Part shown: positions 38,524 through 49,755 of the stretch, one piece after another
Position numbering within the stretch: the stretch's first letter is position 1
How the letters are laid out: each line of letters begins with the position of its first letter
Assembly: GCF_003576645.1 (NCBI RefSeq)
Contig: NC_044920.1
Span: 20,991,407-21,055,406 of the forward strand
Direction of reading: 5' to 3'
Source: Ipomoea triloba
Taxonomy: Eukaryota; Streptophyta; Magnoliopsida; Solanales; Convolvulaceae
DNA length: 64,000 nt
Notes under the pieces: model-generated
Told to the model about the DNA's origin: nothing
Database searches by the model: none
The model's input: the letters and a program-made list of their open reading frames with translations, nothing else
Program-made: the position numbers and the translations under genes

Positions 38524-38725
38524 ACACTCTATTCCATTAGGGCCGACACGAGATTTGATATCGCTAGCTACCCGACAGAAGGGTGTTTTCTGTGTCAAGC
38601 TTAAGGCATGGTTATGAAAACACTACACTCTATTCCCTTAGGGCCAACACGAGATTCGATCTCGCTAGCTACCTAACGGAAGGGTGTTTTCTTGGTCAAG
38701 CTTAAGGCTTGGTTATGAAAATGCT
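38524..38725. repeat. About 105-bp tandem duplication inside the LTR element
   Basis: Two copies of a segment starting acactctattcc and containing acgagattcgat, gctagctacc and gaagggtgttttct. Diverged by several bases. The next bases (about 38850-38985) are rich in ggccgaggc words. Confidence 0.75.
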
Positions 38726-39101
38726 ATCCCCTAAGGGATGGTACGGGGCCCGACCTCGCTCACTACCCTACGGAAGAGCCAAGCTTTGACCGAGCCTACG
38801 GCGGGGCAAAGTTAGCTATGAGTGCGCGCAAAAAAGAATTAAAAAAAATAATTATGGCCGAGGCCTCCTTGGCCACAGTCGGCCGAGGCTGCCTCGAGCA
38901 CAGTTGGCTGAGGCTATGCCTCGGCCGCAATGGGCCGAGGCCGCGCCGAGGCTGCAATTGGGACGAGGCTGCCTCGGTTGACCATGGCTTCACAAAAAAA
39001 AAGGTTATGAGTTTGATTCCTATTCAAAGTTCTGTATTGATACAAGTTAATACTCCTAAGCCACCTTGACCACTCTCGCTGGCTAGGGAGTGGGGGGCTG
39101 G

Positions 39102-39427
39102 TGACAAGGTAATTGAATAAGCACCCGACCCGAATCACAGGCAGACAAGCGGACGCAGGGAAGCCAAACGGCTACTTGTTACACAAGCGCGACATATTGA
39201 AGAGAAATTACTCCAACGGCTCCTTCTTGTTATTACCCGCACTTAATTAGTATAGTCATTAAGCCATTAAGTGTCTGTTACACTCAAATAAGGATCGTTG
39301 CACTCATAGGTATAAATAGTGAATCCTGTTGTAGGGGAGGGGGACTCTGTTTCTGACACACGCAAACTATTGTACTGAAACTGATATACTCGCTTATCAA
39401 ATATACACCGGTAACATTCTTACCGTC

Positions 39428-39428
<1 letters not shown>
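39102..39428 (+). repeat. Right LTR
   Basis: 327 bases, starting TGACA immediately after the purine tract and ending CCGTCA before a TA repeat. Confidence 0.85.
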
Positions 39429-39460
<32 letters not shown>

Positions 39461-39984
39461 CAGAAGTGTTATTTTCCCGCTCATCGTAAGAAAATACTTC
39501 TGTTTTGAAATTTGAAATTATAATCATTTTTTACCTAATTAAACAATAACAAAAATACTATATATGTTAATTTAATTTATATTTATAGTAATGATTACCT
39601 AAAATATTTATTATACCACGAATCACGGTATACCTTTAAAGTACACCAAACTAATACTCAATATATTCTTTTTCAACTTAAGTTCAGTTTTTTTTTATAT
39701 ATATACAAATAAAATTAATATATAAAAAACATATCATTAAAACGTTCTTATGTTGTGTGGTATAGAATTTATATGGTACAAAATTTCATAACACAAGACA
39801 CAAAAACTCATAACACAAGACATATACACATACTTTATATAAAAAAATTGTAATATAAATTAGACAACTAAACAATCGCCATTGAAATTAAAGTTAAAAA
39901 ATAACGTCCTATAGGAATAGGGTCTACGGCATAAAAATTACACATTGGTGACGATATAATTTGGGTCAAATTCTCGTAGTGTCG
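39429..39984. other. AT-rich intergenic, no gene seen
   Basis: TA repeat followed by AT-rich DNA. Nothing is recognised. Confidence 0.5.
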
Positions 39985-39987
39985 TTA

Positions 39988-40355
39988 GAGCACCCTCATC
40001 AATGGATAATGAGGGGATCATAGTACAGTAATTGGTGAGGTGGAGGGGAGAGAGGGGAGGTGAGAGAAAAATTGGATGCTTCTGCAAAGACCCACATATT
40101 GGAATAGTAACTTTTTATTTTTTTAATTTAGCTCTCTGCTGTGCGCGTTTCGCGCACGGCAGGTGCCTAGCGGGCGCGTGCAGTGCACGCGCTGGGCGCG
40201 CCTGCGGCGCCGGGCAGAGTGCTTTATTTATATATATATATTTTTAAATCAATTTTATTATTTTTTTTTTTCATCTATCCCCATTTTCTCTTTCCTAATC
40301 ACACTTACAATAACTCCTAAAAAACAGTGAATGATCTCCATTGATAACGATGCTC
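39988..40355. mobile_element. Harbinger-like MITE in the MED30 promoter
   Basis: The termini GAGCACCCTCATCAATGG and (complement) GAGCATCGTTATCAATGG are inverted repeats, flanked by the 3-bp duplication TTA (39985-39987 and 40356-40358), as in PIF/Harbinger elements. A very GC-rich block with cgcgcacggc and gcgcgcctgcggcgcc words sits in the middle (about 40140-40215). Confidence 0.8.
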
Positions 40356-40401
40356 TTAGAAATTTAATGATAAAAATAAAAAATGTCATGAAAGTGTGAA
40401 C

Positions 40402-40409
40402 TATAAAAA
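40402..40409 (+). promoter_or_regulatory. Candidate TATA box of MED30
   Basis: TATAAAAA lies 46 bases beyond the MITE end and about 100 bases before the MED30 start codon. Position and sequence fit; nothing else supports it. Confidence 0.4.
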
Positions 40410-40508
40410 GAAAGGTCAATAGAGCGGTTTGACGCTAATCCAATTTACCTGCTTCGCCGTCTCCGCCACAATACAATCACAGTTGCGCCACCACTGCTCG
40501 CCGGGAAC

Positions 40509-43500
40509 ATGGAGGAAAAGACAAAGACCATACAGGAACTGGCAATCGAGGGACAGAAGCACTTGGAAGAAACAATCGAAGCAGCGTATGAGATTCTCTC
40601 CGCCATGAACGATGAGCTTTGCAACCCTACTCTTTGGTCTACCACTTCCTCGTCCTCTGCCGCTGCACCTGCTTCCGCCATTTTGAGCAACGGCCACCAC
40701 GCAACCGGCGAGGTTTCATCTGATTCCTCCTCCTCTTCGTCCACTCACCACTTTGATATCGGCGGTGGAGCCCTCGATGAGTCTCGTCTTCGTTACAAGT
40801 CCTCTGTTGCGGCTCTGCGAACTGTTCTCACTGCCATTTCTAATTCACAAAAGGTAATTTACTTTGTATTTACATATTATACAAATATCGCCCTCCTTCT
40901 CTGCAGGGAAACTCTTTTCACGCTCCATCTATCAATTTTGTTACTTAAAACCCTTGAAGTTTACATCCTATTGCATAGCTCCAATCGCATAATTCTGTCA
41001 ACAAAACCAAGTGACAGAAAATTTGTATTGCATATCGTTTGACTTTTCTGATTTTGTTACCCTGGAGTGAAAATTGTGTGTTCCTATGGCTGCCCTTTTT
41101 CTCTTCGCATTCTATCGTTACTCCTAGAGATTCCAACCAAAAAAGCATATTACACTGCAAAGGGGAAGCAATTTGGCAAAATGATGTGAAGCAACCCTAG
41201 ATCCTCACAATACTATCTTTGAGAATGCTCCCAAGAACTCCCAAGGCTTCTACCAACCATTATTAGCTTGCTCACAAATAAATATCCAGGGTAGTAATTC
41301 AAGACTGTATTAAAGAATGATGAAGTGTTAAGGATCCTTTGCTAAAATGGAATAGAGAATAGTTCTCAATATTCCATCAGCCAAAATTTTTGCACAAACA
41401 TATACAGGTTCTCGGCAACAAATGTGTTTATGGGTGGCATTGCTTTCATTTTGTATTTATTTGAAAATTCAAAATTGATATAGACAATGAGTTGAAAGGA
41501 GGAATAATAGTGCAAATATCTTCTATCAGTTGCTCTTTGTATTTAATAGGACAAAGTGTATTTAATTTGTACATCCATGGCTCCGCCCAACTTCTTTTGA
41601 ACACTCACTTTTACGTGAAGTAGTAAATTTTCATTGGTTTTGCTTGTGGAGAAGAACACTTCGAATTGATTAACTTGTTTATCTTTCTGGTGATCTCATT
41701 TGAGAGACAGGATAAGTATATAATTAAAATTATTGTTGGAGTTAAAGTATGGATTGGTTATGTTGCTGAGCAAAAGCCTGCTATAAAGTATAAAGTGCTT
41801 TGAATATTTTAGTTATATAAAAACAATTAATTGAGATTCTCAAGTCTCCAAATAGTTCGAAAAGATTATTTTTATGAAAAATAGAGTGTGTGAGTGCATG
41901 TATGTTTTGGCTGGAAATTAATTATTGCAATGAAAGAATTTTTTAGTAACAGATATCTCTATTGAATGCTATGTGTACACTTGGGTTTTGCAAGAATGGG
42001 TCTATGTGCATGAAATCTTCACCTATGCTTGTTATCAATTTTATGGATGGTTTCAAGCTGCAATATAAAACCGTGTTGCCATTCTTGCTTACTAGGCTAA
42101 AGCACTTGAAGTCGCTTCAAATGGTTCAACATCACCCGCAGATGAGGCTGAAATTGAGCAGCTAGAAGATCAAGCCTGTAACTTGAGAAAGGTATTTCTG
42201 AATGTTTTGAAATCTCAGAACTGTCAATTCTATGCAAAAAATCACCTCTAAAATTAGTGTTCTTTTTATGATTTGTTATTATGCATCAAGAGTAGCAGTT
42301 GCCTTTTTTCTAGAAAGGGTTTAGGGAGCTAAAGAATTTAGAATTTTTTTATCATTATGATGATTAGAACTTTGGTGGAATGGGTAGGATGGATATTCTA
42401 CAGTAAATATGAAAATTAGTTGGAATTGAGGGTATTAAATGTTCTGGATAAAAGAATAGTGGTGAAAATGATTCTCAGAAAGTGGATGACTACTGATATT
42501 TGAAAGTGGAAAGCTGGAATTGTATATTTACAAGTAACTTATTAAAAGTTCTCTTTGATCGACTTGTGAAAAGGCCATGGGATGGTAGGCAAGCAAGTTT
42601 GGTTTCCGCCGGTGCAGTGGGTTTCAATCAAGGACAATTGGGCTCTTGACAGAAATGGGAGAGATTGATTCACCCAAGACAAAATAGGACACTATTTAAA
42701 ATTGGAAAAAAATGGGAAAAACTTGTTTCCCAAATGCATTTGAGATTTTGCCTTGTCAGAAACACATACTCCATAGTCCATATGTGTTTGGTATTTTTTG
42801 AAAATATTTTCAGAAAATAAAAATCACATCAAACGTATATCCCAAATGAGTTTGATGTTTTTCTTACCAAAAAAATACTTCAAATGCATTTCACGGATTC
42901 TATGCTCCAAACGCATTTCCAATATGCTTTTGGCTATTATAATTTTTTAAAAAATAAAGGGTTAATGCATTTATGGAATGCGTTTGTTGGAGACTCCACA
43001 TCAGTTAAAAGCTAAAAAAGAAATATATTAAGGAATTATACATTTTAAAAATACTGAAAAAGATTCTCCTGGAAGTGAGTTTTAAGAAGAAAACCACCGT
43101 AAGATAAAATCGCACCAATAAATTCATGCTTGATGCTTTGAGAAAAGAAATATGAAAAAGTGGTTTCATGTTCCTAACAACACCAATTACTATTAAAAAG
43201 AGTTGCCCATGAAACATGATATGGAATATAATTATCCTCTATGAAAAAAAAAATCATTAAAAAAGTTCTAATAGCCTAAAATGTTTGGGGTATAGAATAG
43301 GTCAAATGCATTTCTCACGTGTGTTTGATTATCTTTTTTCATTAGAAATACAGGAAAATACGAATCATGTCAAATGCATTTGGGGTATTTTTTTGACGTG
43401 AATTTATTTTTTCCAACCCAACAAATATCAAACGTATGTGGCATATGCATTTCTGACAACGTAAAATCTCAAATGCATTTGGGAAACAAGTTTTTCCTGT

Positions 43501-45786
43501 TTTTGTCCAATTTTGAGAAGTGTCCTACTTTTGTCCTAGGAGTCAATTTCTCCCATTTCTGTAAAAAGCCCAAGGACAATTTGAGTATGTGGAATAATAG
43601 ATTCCACATCTTAATCAATACTCTCCTGAGACACTATTCTATTTCATGCCAATTCCATGACTCCAATGCAACCTTTAAATTGTCATTTTGGGAGTTCATG
43701 GCCTATGTATTCACAGTGACAAGACATGTTTTTAAGATGTATGAAAGGTGTCCTGGTACATAAGAAGGGACTTTAAAATTATCTGTTAGAGAATGCATTG
43801 ACTTGCCCTTACTGGGAGGTTATTTCACATGGTATAAAGGAGGAAAGCAACCAAAACTTTCCAAATTTAATAGACTTCGAATCTCAAAAGATTGGAAAGA
43901 AAAATTTAAAATAGTTAACCAAGTGGTGCTCTAAAAACTTGTTGCAGGCCAAAATCTGACTTTACTTTGATATTGTGAAATCTCAGTAGGAAGAATGCAT
44001 TTCAGATATGAAGACATGTTGAAGGAATAAAATTTTGCATATATGGTTGAAGAGCAGTGGGAATATTTTTGACTAGACGACAGTATTCATTCTTGCAAAA
44101 AAGTTAGAACTGCTGAAAAGTGTTATAAAAAGATGAAATTTGGAGGATTTTGGGGCAGAAATGGCCCAAAAAATCTGAATTGCTTGAGAAACTGAGAGCA
44201 CTGTAAAATATAGAAGATTATAGTCTGTGAGGAGAATAGGCAATGAAGGTAAATATAACGAAGTAGGGAACAAATCTGGGTGTTATGTTCCCGGGTGTAA
44301 GCTCATGTCCACGGACAATTATGAGGCTGAGGTTGGGAAGCTGTTCCACCTATGGTGGAGAGAGTAGTCAAGAACAGACTATGGAGCTGGTCATGTGGTT
44401 GACACATTGATGTGTTTATTAAGGAGTTTCAAACCATGTTAGCCCAGGCAGACAACGTCCATCACTAACAGCTGAACAGCTCCATAGTCTGCTCTCACCT
44501 ACTCTCTCCACTGTAGGCAGAATAGCTTTCCAACCTCAGCCTCGTAATCCTCTGTGGGCGCAAGCTTACACCCGCGAACATAACATTTGGGTTCTGTCGC
44601 CAAGCGCCAATATGGGTGATTTGGCTACCATCCAAACTGAGTTACACTCCATGCAAAACGCCCTTCAAAATCTACCTGGCCTTCCTGAGACGGTGCAGTT
44701 GCTGGCTGAAACAGTGGCAGCCTTGAGTACCAAGGTTGACTCCATTTTGGCAATTGGCATCTCTGTCTTCAACACCTCCTCCATTTTTGCAGACAATGCC
44801 CGAGCAGAACTATTTTCCATATTTTCCAGTGCTCTCAGTTTCTCCTCGCAGACTATAATCTTCTAGCACTGAGCTCATGTGACATTCACACAAAATGAGC
44901 CTTAGGAAAACAATCAATTTTCCATGTGTAAAGTTTAGGGTGGGAAATGTTAGGTGAATTAGGTTTTCAACCAATTCAATTGGTCGGTCAACACTTGAGG
45001 ATTGATTTCCTTAATTGTAATTGTGTGCTAAAGCCATGCTAACCTGTGGGTATCCATTTTAGAAGAGATTTCAGTGATTAGGAAATCAAATTTTTATGAT
45101 GAAAATTTTCTACAATGAAGTGTTGAATACAGAAGCTTGTGGGGAACTATTCCCCATTGTTTGGTCTGGTGTTTATCATAATAAAGAAGTAGAAAATGTT
45201 TTAAATGGGATTGAAACTCTTAGAGTAATATATGTGATTTTTGGTTGGTGGGTATGGAATGCTGGAATAGTGGAATTAGAATAACTGATTTTATGTTTTT
45301 AGAATTTTGTATTCTTGGAAATAGGAATGGGAAAATACTTTAACCATTCCATCTTTTACTGGTTTTGTTAGAGAATAAAATTTATATCCTTGCTGCTAAG
45401 ATCAAGTTGAACTTCAATCTCTGTTCAAACCTGAAACCCCCACTCAATCTCTGTTCAAACCTGAAACCCCCACCAAAAAAATGTATGTGCCAAACTATAA
45501 CATGCTTGCCATTTTTGTTTGTTTGTATTTTTCACAATATAAATCTTTCTATTTCAGTTGGAAAATGTGAATTTAAACTTGAACAAGAATGGAAATAGTA
45601 ATTGTTTCTTGATAATTTTAGATTATGATGCAAGAATCCACTCAATAAGCTACTTCAGGTAACCATTTTATATTTCCAATACTGTAGGAGCTCACAGAGA
45701 AGAACAAGCATCTGAAGCACCTAATAGATCAGTTGCGAGATGTTATTGGTGACATATCGACCTGGCAAAGCCCTTGTTCTGTATAG
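40509..45786 (+). CDS. MED30: Mediator of RNA polymerase II transcription subunit 30 (MED30)
   Basis: Exons 40509-40853, 42096-42191 and 45688-45786, all GT-AG and phase 0, encode 179 aa, the usual plant length. Exon 1 has [20 protein letters not shown] and [13 protein letters not shown], then a Ser-rich low-complexity linker and [14 protein letters not shown]. Exon 2 gives an acidic helix ([15 protein letters not shown]). Exon 3 gives a helix ending in [11 protein letters not shown], the conserved plant C-terminus. MED30 is part of the Mediator head/core that links transcription factors to Pol II. Intron 2 (3.5 kb) carries a foldback MITE and a scrambled LTR-retroelement remnant. The start ATG follows ccgggaac. 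A TATA-like box and a Harbinger MITE lie just upstream. Confidence 0.93.
42630..43580. mobile_element. Foldback MITE in MED30 intron 2
   Basis: Inverted repeats of more than 100 bases: the left words aaggacaattgggctc, acagaaatgggagag and caaatgcatttgagatttt recur as complements on the right (about 43445-43580). The middle has many aaatgcatttc words like those in the 28459-28904 element. No ORF of note. Confidence 0.7.
44080..44870. mobile_element. Rearranged LTR-retroelement remnant in MED30 intron 2
   Basis: An inverted pair (about 44283-44392 and 44471-44588) shares gggtgtaagct, aggttggaaagct and actatggagctg words. The right arm ends acataaca and is followed by tttgggttctgtcgcc, like an LTR end and primer-binding site. 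An open frame then starts [20 protein letters not shown] (44612-44755), which looks like a coiled-coil N-terminus of a gag-like protein. An outer pair sharing actgagagcactg and gattatagtctg lies near 44185-44240 and 44830-44868. Rearrangement is evident; family assignment is tentative. Confidence 0.5.
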
Positions 45787-46548
45787 AAGTTTGGCAAGTC
45801 TTGTGAGGCCGGATTTGTAGAAGTAGAAAGCATTAATCTGTGATTGATGTTCAAGAAACATAAGCACGAAACTGAGAAGAAGGCGATGCAGGCTGCCTTC
45901 TTCGACTGATGAAGAAGGAGACCAGCGGCCGATTTAACCCTATCAAATTGAATTACCGGTATTACTAGTAAGTGACCTGCTATTGGATTGAATGCATCAA
46001 AATGATAATTGATGTGTTTAATTGACCTTTTTTAAAGTTTGAGGACTTAATTGCACTTTGGTATAATATTTAGGGGTGTAGTTGATCATTTTCTCTTGTT
46101 TAATTATAATCTAATTTGTTCTTTGATAGATATTTAATTTTTAATATTGTGATAGATTAAATGAATATAAGAGCAACCTCAACAACTAATGCACATCTCA
46201 ACGATGCACCGCACTAAACGCGTCAATGTACATCCTTATAATTTGCGACGCACCCACCCCAACAAATATCTCCAGCCACCAAAAATAAATAAAAATCCAA
46301 ATGCATATCTGACACCCTCCAACAAATTGTCAACAAATTCACTACGTTGCATATGTTTTGGTAGATCCTCTTGTCTGCATATGTTTTGGTAGATCCTCTT
46401 GTTCTTTCTCTTCCCTCGACCGATGTGTTGATGTGTTGATTTTGCTCACTTTTCAGCCCTTTGCCTGTCATTATTCCTATTTTTGGTTCTCATTTCTTTA
46501 TTGTAGATGCATTATTTTTCTTTCTCTTGTACATTTGGTACATTTATC
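45787..46548. other. MED30 3' region and intergenic
   Basis: Contains the MED30 3' UTR. A gagcaacctcaacaacta word near 46169 resembles one terminus of a Harbinger-type MITE without a partner. A 28-bp exact duplication with gcatatgttttggtagatcc lies near 46348-46403. No gene. Confidence 0.5.
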
Positions 46549-46551
46549 TTA

Positions 46552-47118
46552 GGGTGTGTTTGGAAACCCAGAAAATGACTTCTGGAAATCATTTTTCGGG
46601 TTTTCAGTGTTTGACAAGTGAGGGAAAAATGGGGTCAAAGAAAAATAAGCCTTCAGTCAACGGAAAATGGGGCTTTTTTTTCCGGAAAATGACTTCCGGA
46701 AATTTTTTCCGCAAGTCATTTTCCGGAACTTCACCCTGCTCATTTGCGTCGTCTTCAAGCACCCTGCTCATTTCCGGAAATTGTCTACTTTGGTGTCGAA
46801 ACCAGTCGCCGACTGGTTTCCTCCGACTGGAAACCAGTCGGCTACTGGTTTTCGCAAACCAGTTTCCGCGACTTCTTTCTCCTTTTTTTTTTAAAAAAAA
46901 AAATTCTTTTTGGTTAATTTGTGTTGATTTCTTGTTAATTTGTTGTAATTTTTTTCTCTTTAAAAAAAATTATTTTGTTTCTCCAAAAAAAAAATTGTTT
47001 TTCATTTTCTGGAAAATGAACCAAACACACAAAGACAGTTTTCCAGAATTCATCCAAACACGGGAAATGAAGCTATTTTCCGAAAAATGACTCATTTTCC
47101 TGCTTTCCAAACACACCC
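46552..47118. mobile_element. Tourist/Harbinger-type MITE
   Basis: The termini GGGTGTGTTTGGAAA and complement are flanked by the 3-bp duplication TTA (46549-46551 and 47119-47121). The interior repeats ccggaaaatgacttcc-type words in both senses. Length 567 bases, no transposase. Confidence 0.85.
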
Positions 47119-47283
47119 TTAATGTAAGATTGCTGTTTGTGGGGCTTGACATTTATGGAATAACATTTTTTCCGTACATTTGGTGCATTTTTATTAATGT
47201 AGGTTTGCTATTTGTTGGGCTTGACATTGCTGCAAAAACATTAAGTACAAACAATTAGACCACTCAAGTACAAAATTGAAATT

Positions 47284-47585
47284 CATAATGTTCAGAATTG
47301 TATAATAGAATACAAATAAACTTCTAACTTAATACACATAATCATAAGTCTAAGTAATATCATTTTTGTATAATGAGGTATGGAATCTAAATTCAAAATG
47401 TACATAATTGTATAGTTGAATACACATAAACACTTAACATAATACACATAAACATAAGTTTAAGAAATATCATTTCTGTCTAGTGAGGTATGGAATTGAA
47501 ATTCATAATATACAGAATTATATAATAGAATACACATAAACTCTTAACATAATGCACATAAACACAAGTCTTAGAAACACCATTT
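47284..47585. repeat. Tandem repeat of about 108 bp, 3 copies
   Basis: The phrase gaggtatggaat plus attcataat recurs, with aatacacataaacactt-type words between (copies near 47284, 47391, 47500). AT-rich and diverged. Confidence 0.65.
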
Positions 47586-47716
47586 CTAACCCAATGGGGT
47601 AGCTCAAGTGGCAATTGAGCTCTCTTTGTGGGGAAGAATTTTAGGAGAGCCCGGGTTTGATTCCCACAAGTGATGATTCCCCATGGGCCAGCTCCTGCGC
47701 CATTTCTGTTTACACA
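47586..47716 (+). mobile_element. tRNA-derived SINE
   Basis: A box A-like GGGTAGCTCAAGTGGC and a box B-like GGGTTTGATTCCC are about 60 bases apart, in the usual order of a plant SINE head. The tail is not clear. Confidence 0.55.
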
Positions 47717-47834
47717 TAAACACAAGTCTTAGAAATATCATTTTTGTTTAAAGATTCACTTTTTGTGTTGTTTAAATGCTTTGAACAAGTAAGTCGTTGA
47801 GTGTTTTTGTCGTGCTTTCCTTCGTGCTTTCCGT

Positions 47835-48089
47835 CTTCGTTCTTGCTTAGGGTCCACAATTCACAGTGCACTATGAACCCTCCTTCTTCGTTCTTGCTTA
47901 GGGTCCACAGTTCACAGTGCACTATGAACCCTCCTTCTTCGTTCTTGCTTAGGGTCCACAGTTCACAGTGCACTATGAACCCTCCTTCTTCGTTCTTGCT
48001 TAGGGTTCACAGTTCACAGTGCACTATGAACCCTCCTTCTTCGTTCTTGCTTAGGGTCCACAGTTCACAGTGCACTATGAACCCTGTCC
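47835..48089. repeat. 51-bp tandem repeat, 5 copies
   Basis: The word cttcgttcttgcttaggg recurs at 47835, 47886, 47937, 47988 and 48039. The period is 17 codons, so one frame on each strand stays open (forward motif SSFLLRVHSSQCTMNPP). No homolog is recognised and the flanks do not look coding. Confidence 0.9.
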
Positions 48090-48579
48090 ACGATATAACA
48101 ATTGAAGAATCTCACAAGAAAGAACTCGAAAGCTTACTATGAACTTGGATTCCTTGAATTGTTGGATTCTAGAGGCTCTTTACAAATGAGCCCCATGAGG
48201 TGTATTTATATCCATTCCACCTCCTTAATGGATAGTGAAAATCTACTAAATCTTACTGCTAGGAATCATTCTTTAGAACCCTTCCTAAATCTCTACACAA
48301 ACCTAAGGTTCTAGAATATTCCATACATCTTTACTACTACTAATGTAATATACATGCTTCTAGAAAATTCTATAAACTATGGGAAGCTATGTGAAAGTCC
48401 AAGAAAAGTCCAAAATGATGTAGCAACCCTCGAAAACGTATAGCAAAGGTGCACAAGCGTAAGACATTTATAGCTTACTACCTTTTTGCTATAAATTAAA
48501 GTGGTATGCCAACCTAGCTAATACCTAGGAATGTAAATAGGCTGAGCCGAGTCGTGCTTTAAAAATTAAGTTTGGGCCC
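48090..48579. other. Intergenic, no gene seen
   Basis: Unrecognised sequence; a word ggattctagaggctctttac near 48164 may belong to a repeat. Confidence 0.4.
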
Positions 48580-48790
48580 TAGGCAAATTATTGTGTAGAC
48601 CATGATCCACATAGCTCTGTGAACTATGAATGTAATATACATTTTTAATATGTTAAAAGTGCATTATTTATGTACTGAATGTACATTATTTGATAATATA
48701 TAATAAATCATGAACTTTCAAATAATGTACTTTATGTATACAAATAATATACTTTTAGTATATTAAAAATGTACTTTTAAGATATTTTTG
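48580..48790. mobile_element. GGACCATGGTCCAC repeat family, copy 4 (diverged)
   Basis: Starts caaattattgtgtagaccat and continues with aatatacatttttaatat and gtactgaatgtacatta as in the other copies. Confidence 0.45.
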
Positions 48791-48869
48791 TTACTTAAAT
48801 GGTAAACCATTTAGTTTTGCTTCTAAATGAATTTGATTCGAATATATATATGATTGTGTAACATAGTGA

Positions 48870-49230
48870 TAACATTTTTGTTACTTAAATGGTAAATATA
48901 ATACTTTTAAGGGAAAATGTAATAATTTTACATTTCGATTTAAAAGTATTACATTTTTCCTCAAAAGTATTATATTTTTCCTTATAAGTAAGGGGAACAC
49001 CGAACATTACTTATTATGAAAAATATAATATTTTTACATCAAAATGCAAAATTATTACTATACATTTTTTCTTCAAAAGTATTACATTTTTCTTTATAAG
49101 TGATAAAAATTTTATTTCTAAGTAGTATTACATTTGAACATATAAGTATGACATTTGCATGTTGATTCAACCCGACCCGATCCGTCTCACAAATAAAGAT
49201 CCGTGAGACGGTTTCACACAAGTGTGACCC
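48870..49230. mobile_element. GGGTCACA-family MITE, right end intact, left end unclear
   Basis: The right end, complemented, reads GGGTCACACTTGTGTGAAAC. The interior shares aagtattacatttttcc words with the element at 52313-52758 but runs in the opposite direction. Confidence 0.5.
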
Positions 49231-49755
49231 TAATAATAATAATAATAATAAAACTAACATTGCCCCTTTACTTATTGGGAAGCACTCCCAGGTTTGAAGC
49301 GAACAATTTTTTAGCTCAAAATGAAAGCACAATTTGCTAAGAAAAAGGAAAAAAAAAAAAAAAAAAAAACGTGCAATGCAAAACCAAAACAAAGATGTAA
49401 ATTTTCTAACCTTAAATCACAACAAAATTGACAGAGCTTAGGATTTGTTATGGGAGAGTAGGTGGCAGGGGAGCTAAGAGGTATGTATGGGTGATTGCTT
49501 CGGTTGATTTGCTGGTGAGTCATCAAAGTTACCTTCAAAGAGGTAGAAGAACATGTGATGCTTAGCTTCTTGTTTCCATTCTCTTCAATCTGTCTTGCAA
49601 AGTAGTTGAAATAAGAAATAGTGTTAGACTAATTAACAATCCAAATGTATATGGAGTATAGAAGATAATACATATATAGAGTAGATTGTGGAGGAAACAT
49701 AACCTCAGCTAAGTTGGTTAAATTGTTGACTTGGCAATCATCACAATGCTATAAT
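49231..49755. other. Downstream region of the NLR relic
   Basis: Holds an AAT run and an A-homopolymer (about 49349-49370). No gene. Confidence 0.4.

Larger units (their letters stand above)
35236..39428. mobile_element. Non-autonomous LTR retrotransposon with a giant internal satellite
   Basis: Two direct LTRs (35236-35554 and 39102-39428) start TGACA and end CCGTCA. A purine-rich tract, agggagtggggggctgg, directly precedes the right LTR, so the element reads left to right. After the left LTR comes ttggtagctcattgagagcc, which may be a diverged primer-binding site. The LTR holds a TATA-like tataaatag (35437-35445). The insertion is within a TA repeat on both sides, so the target duplication cannot be read. 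No protease, reverse transcriptase or integrase is found. The segment about 35690-35830 has a basic RG-rich reading that may be a gag remnant. Most of the interior is a GC-rich 70-bp array. Confidence 0.85.

Noticed and set aside
36034..38617. Three overlapping ORFs of more than 700 codons on the plus strand
   Set aside because: They are by-products of a stop-free 70-bp tandem unit inside an LTR element; no domain or codon pattern supports a protein.
44612..44866. Independent small gene starting [12 protein letters not shown]
   Set aside because: It follows an LTR-like end and PBS-like word and loses coherence after about 48 residues, so a gag-like remnant is likelier.
46461..47090. 209-codon ORF
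   Set aside because: It lies inside the Tourist-type MITE and is made of its ccggaaaatgactt repeats.
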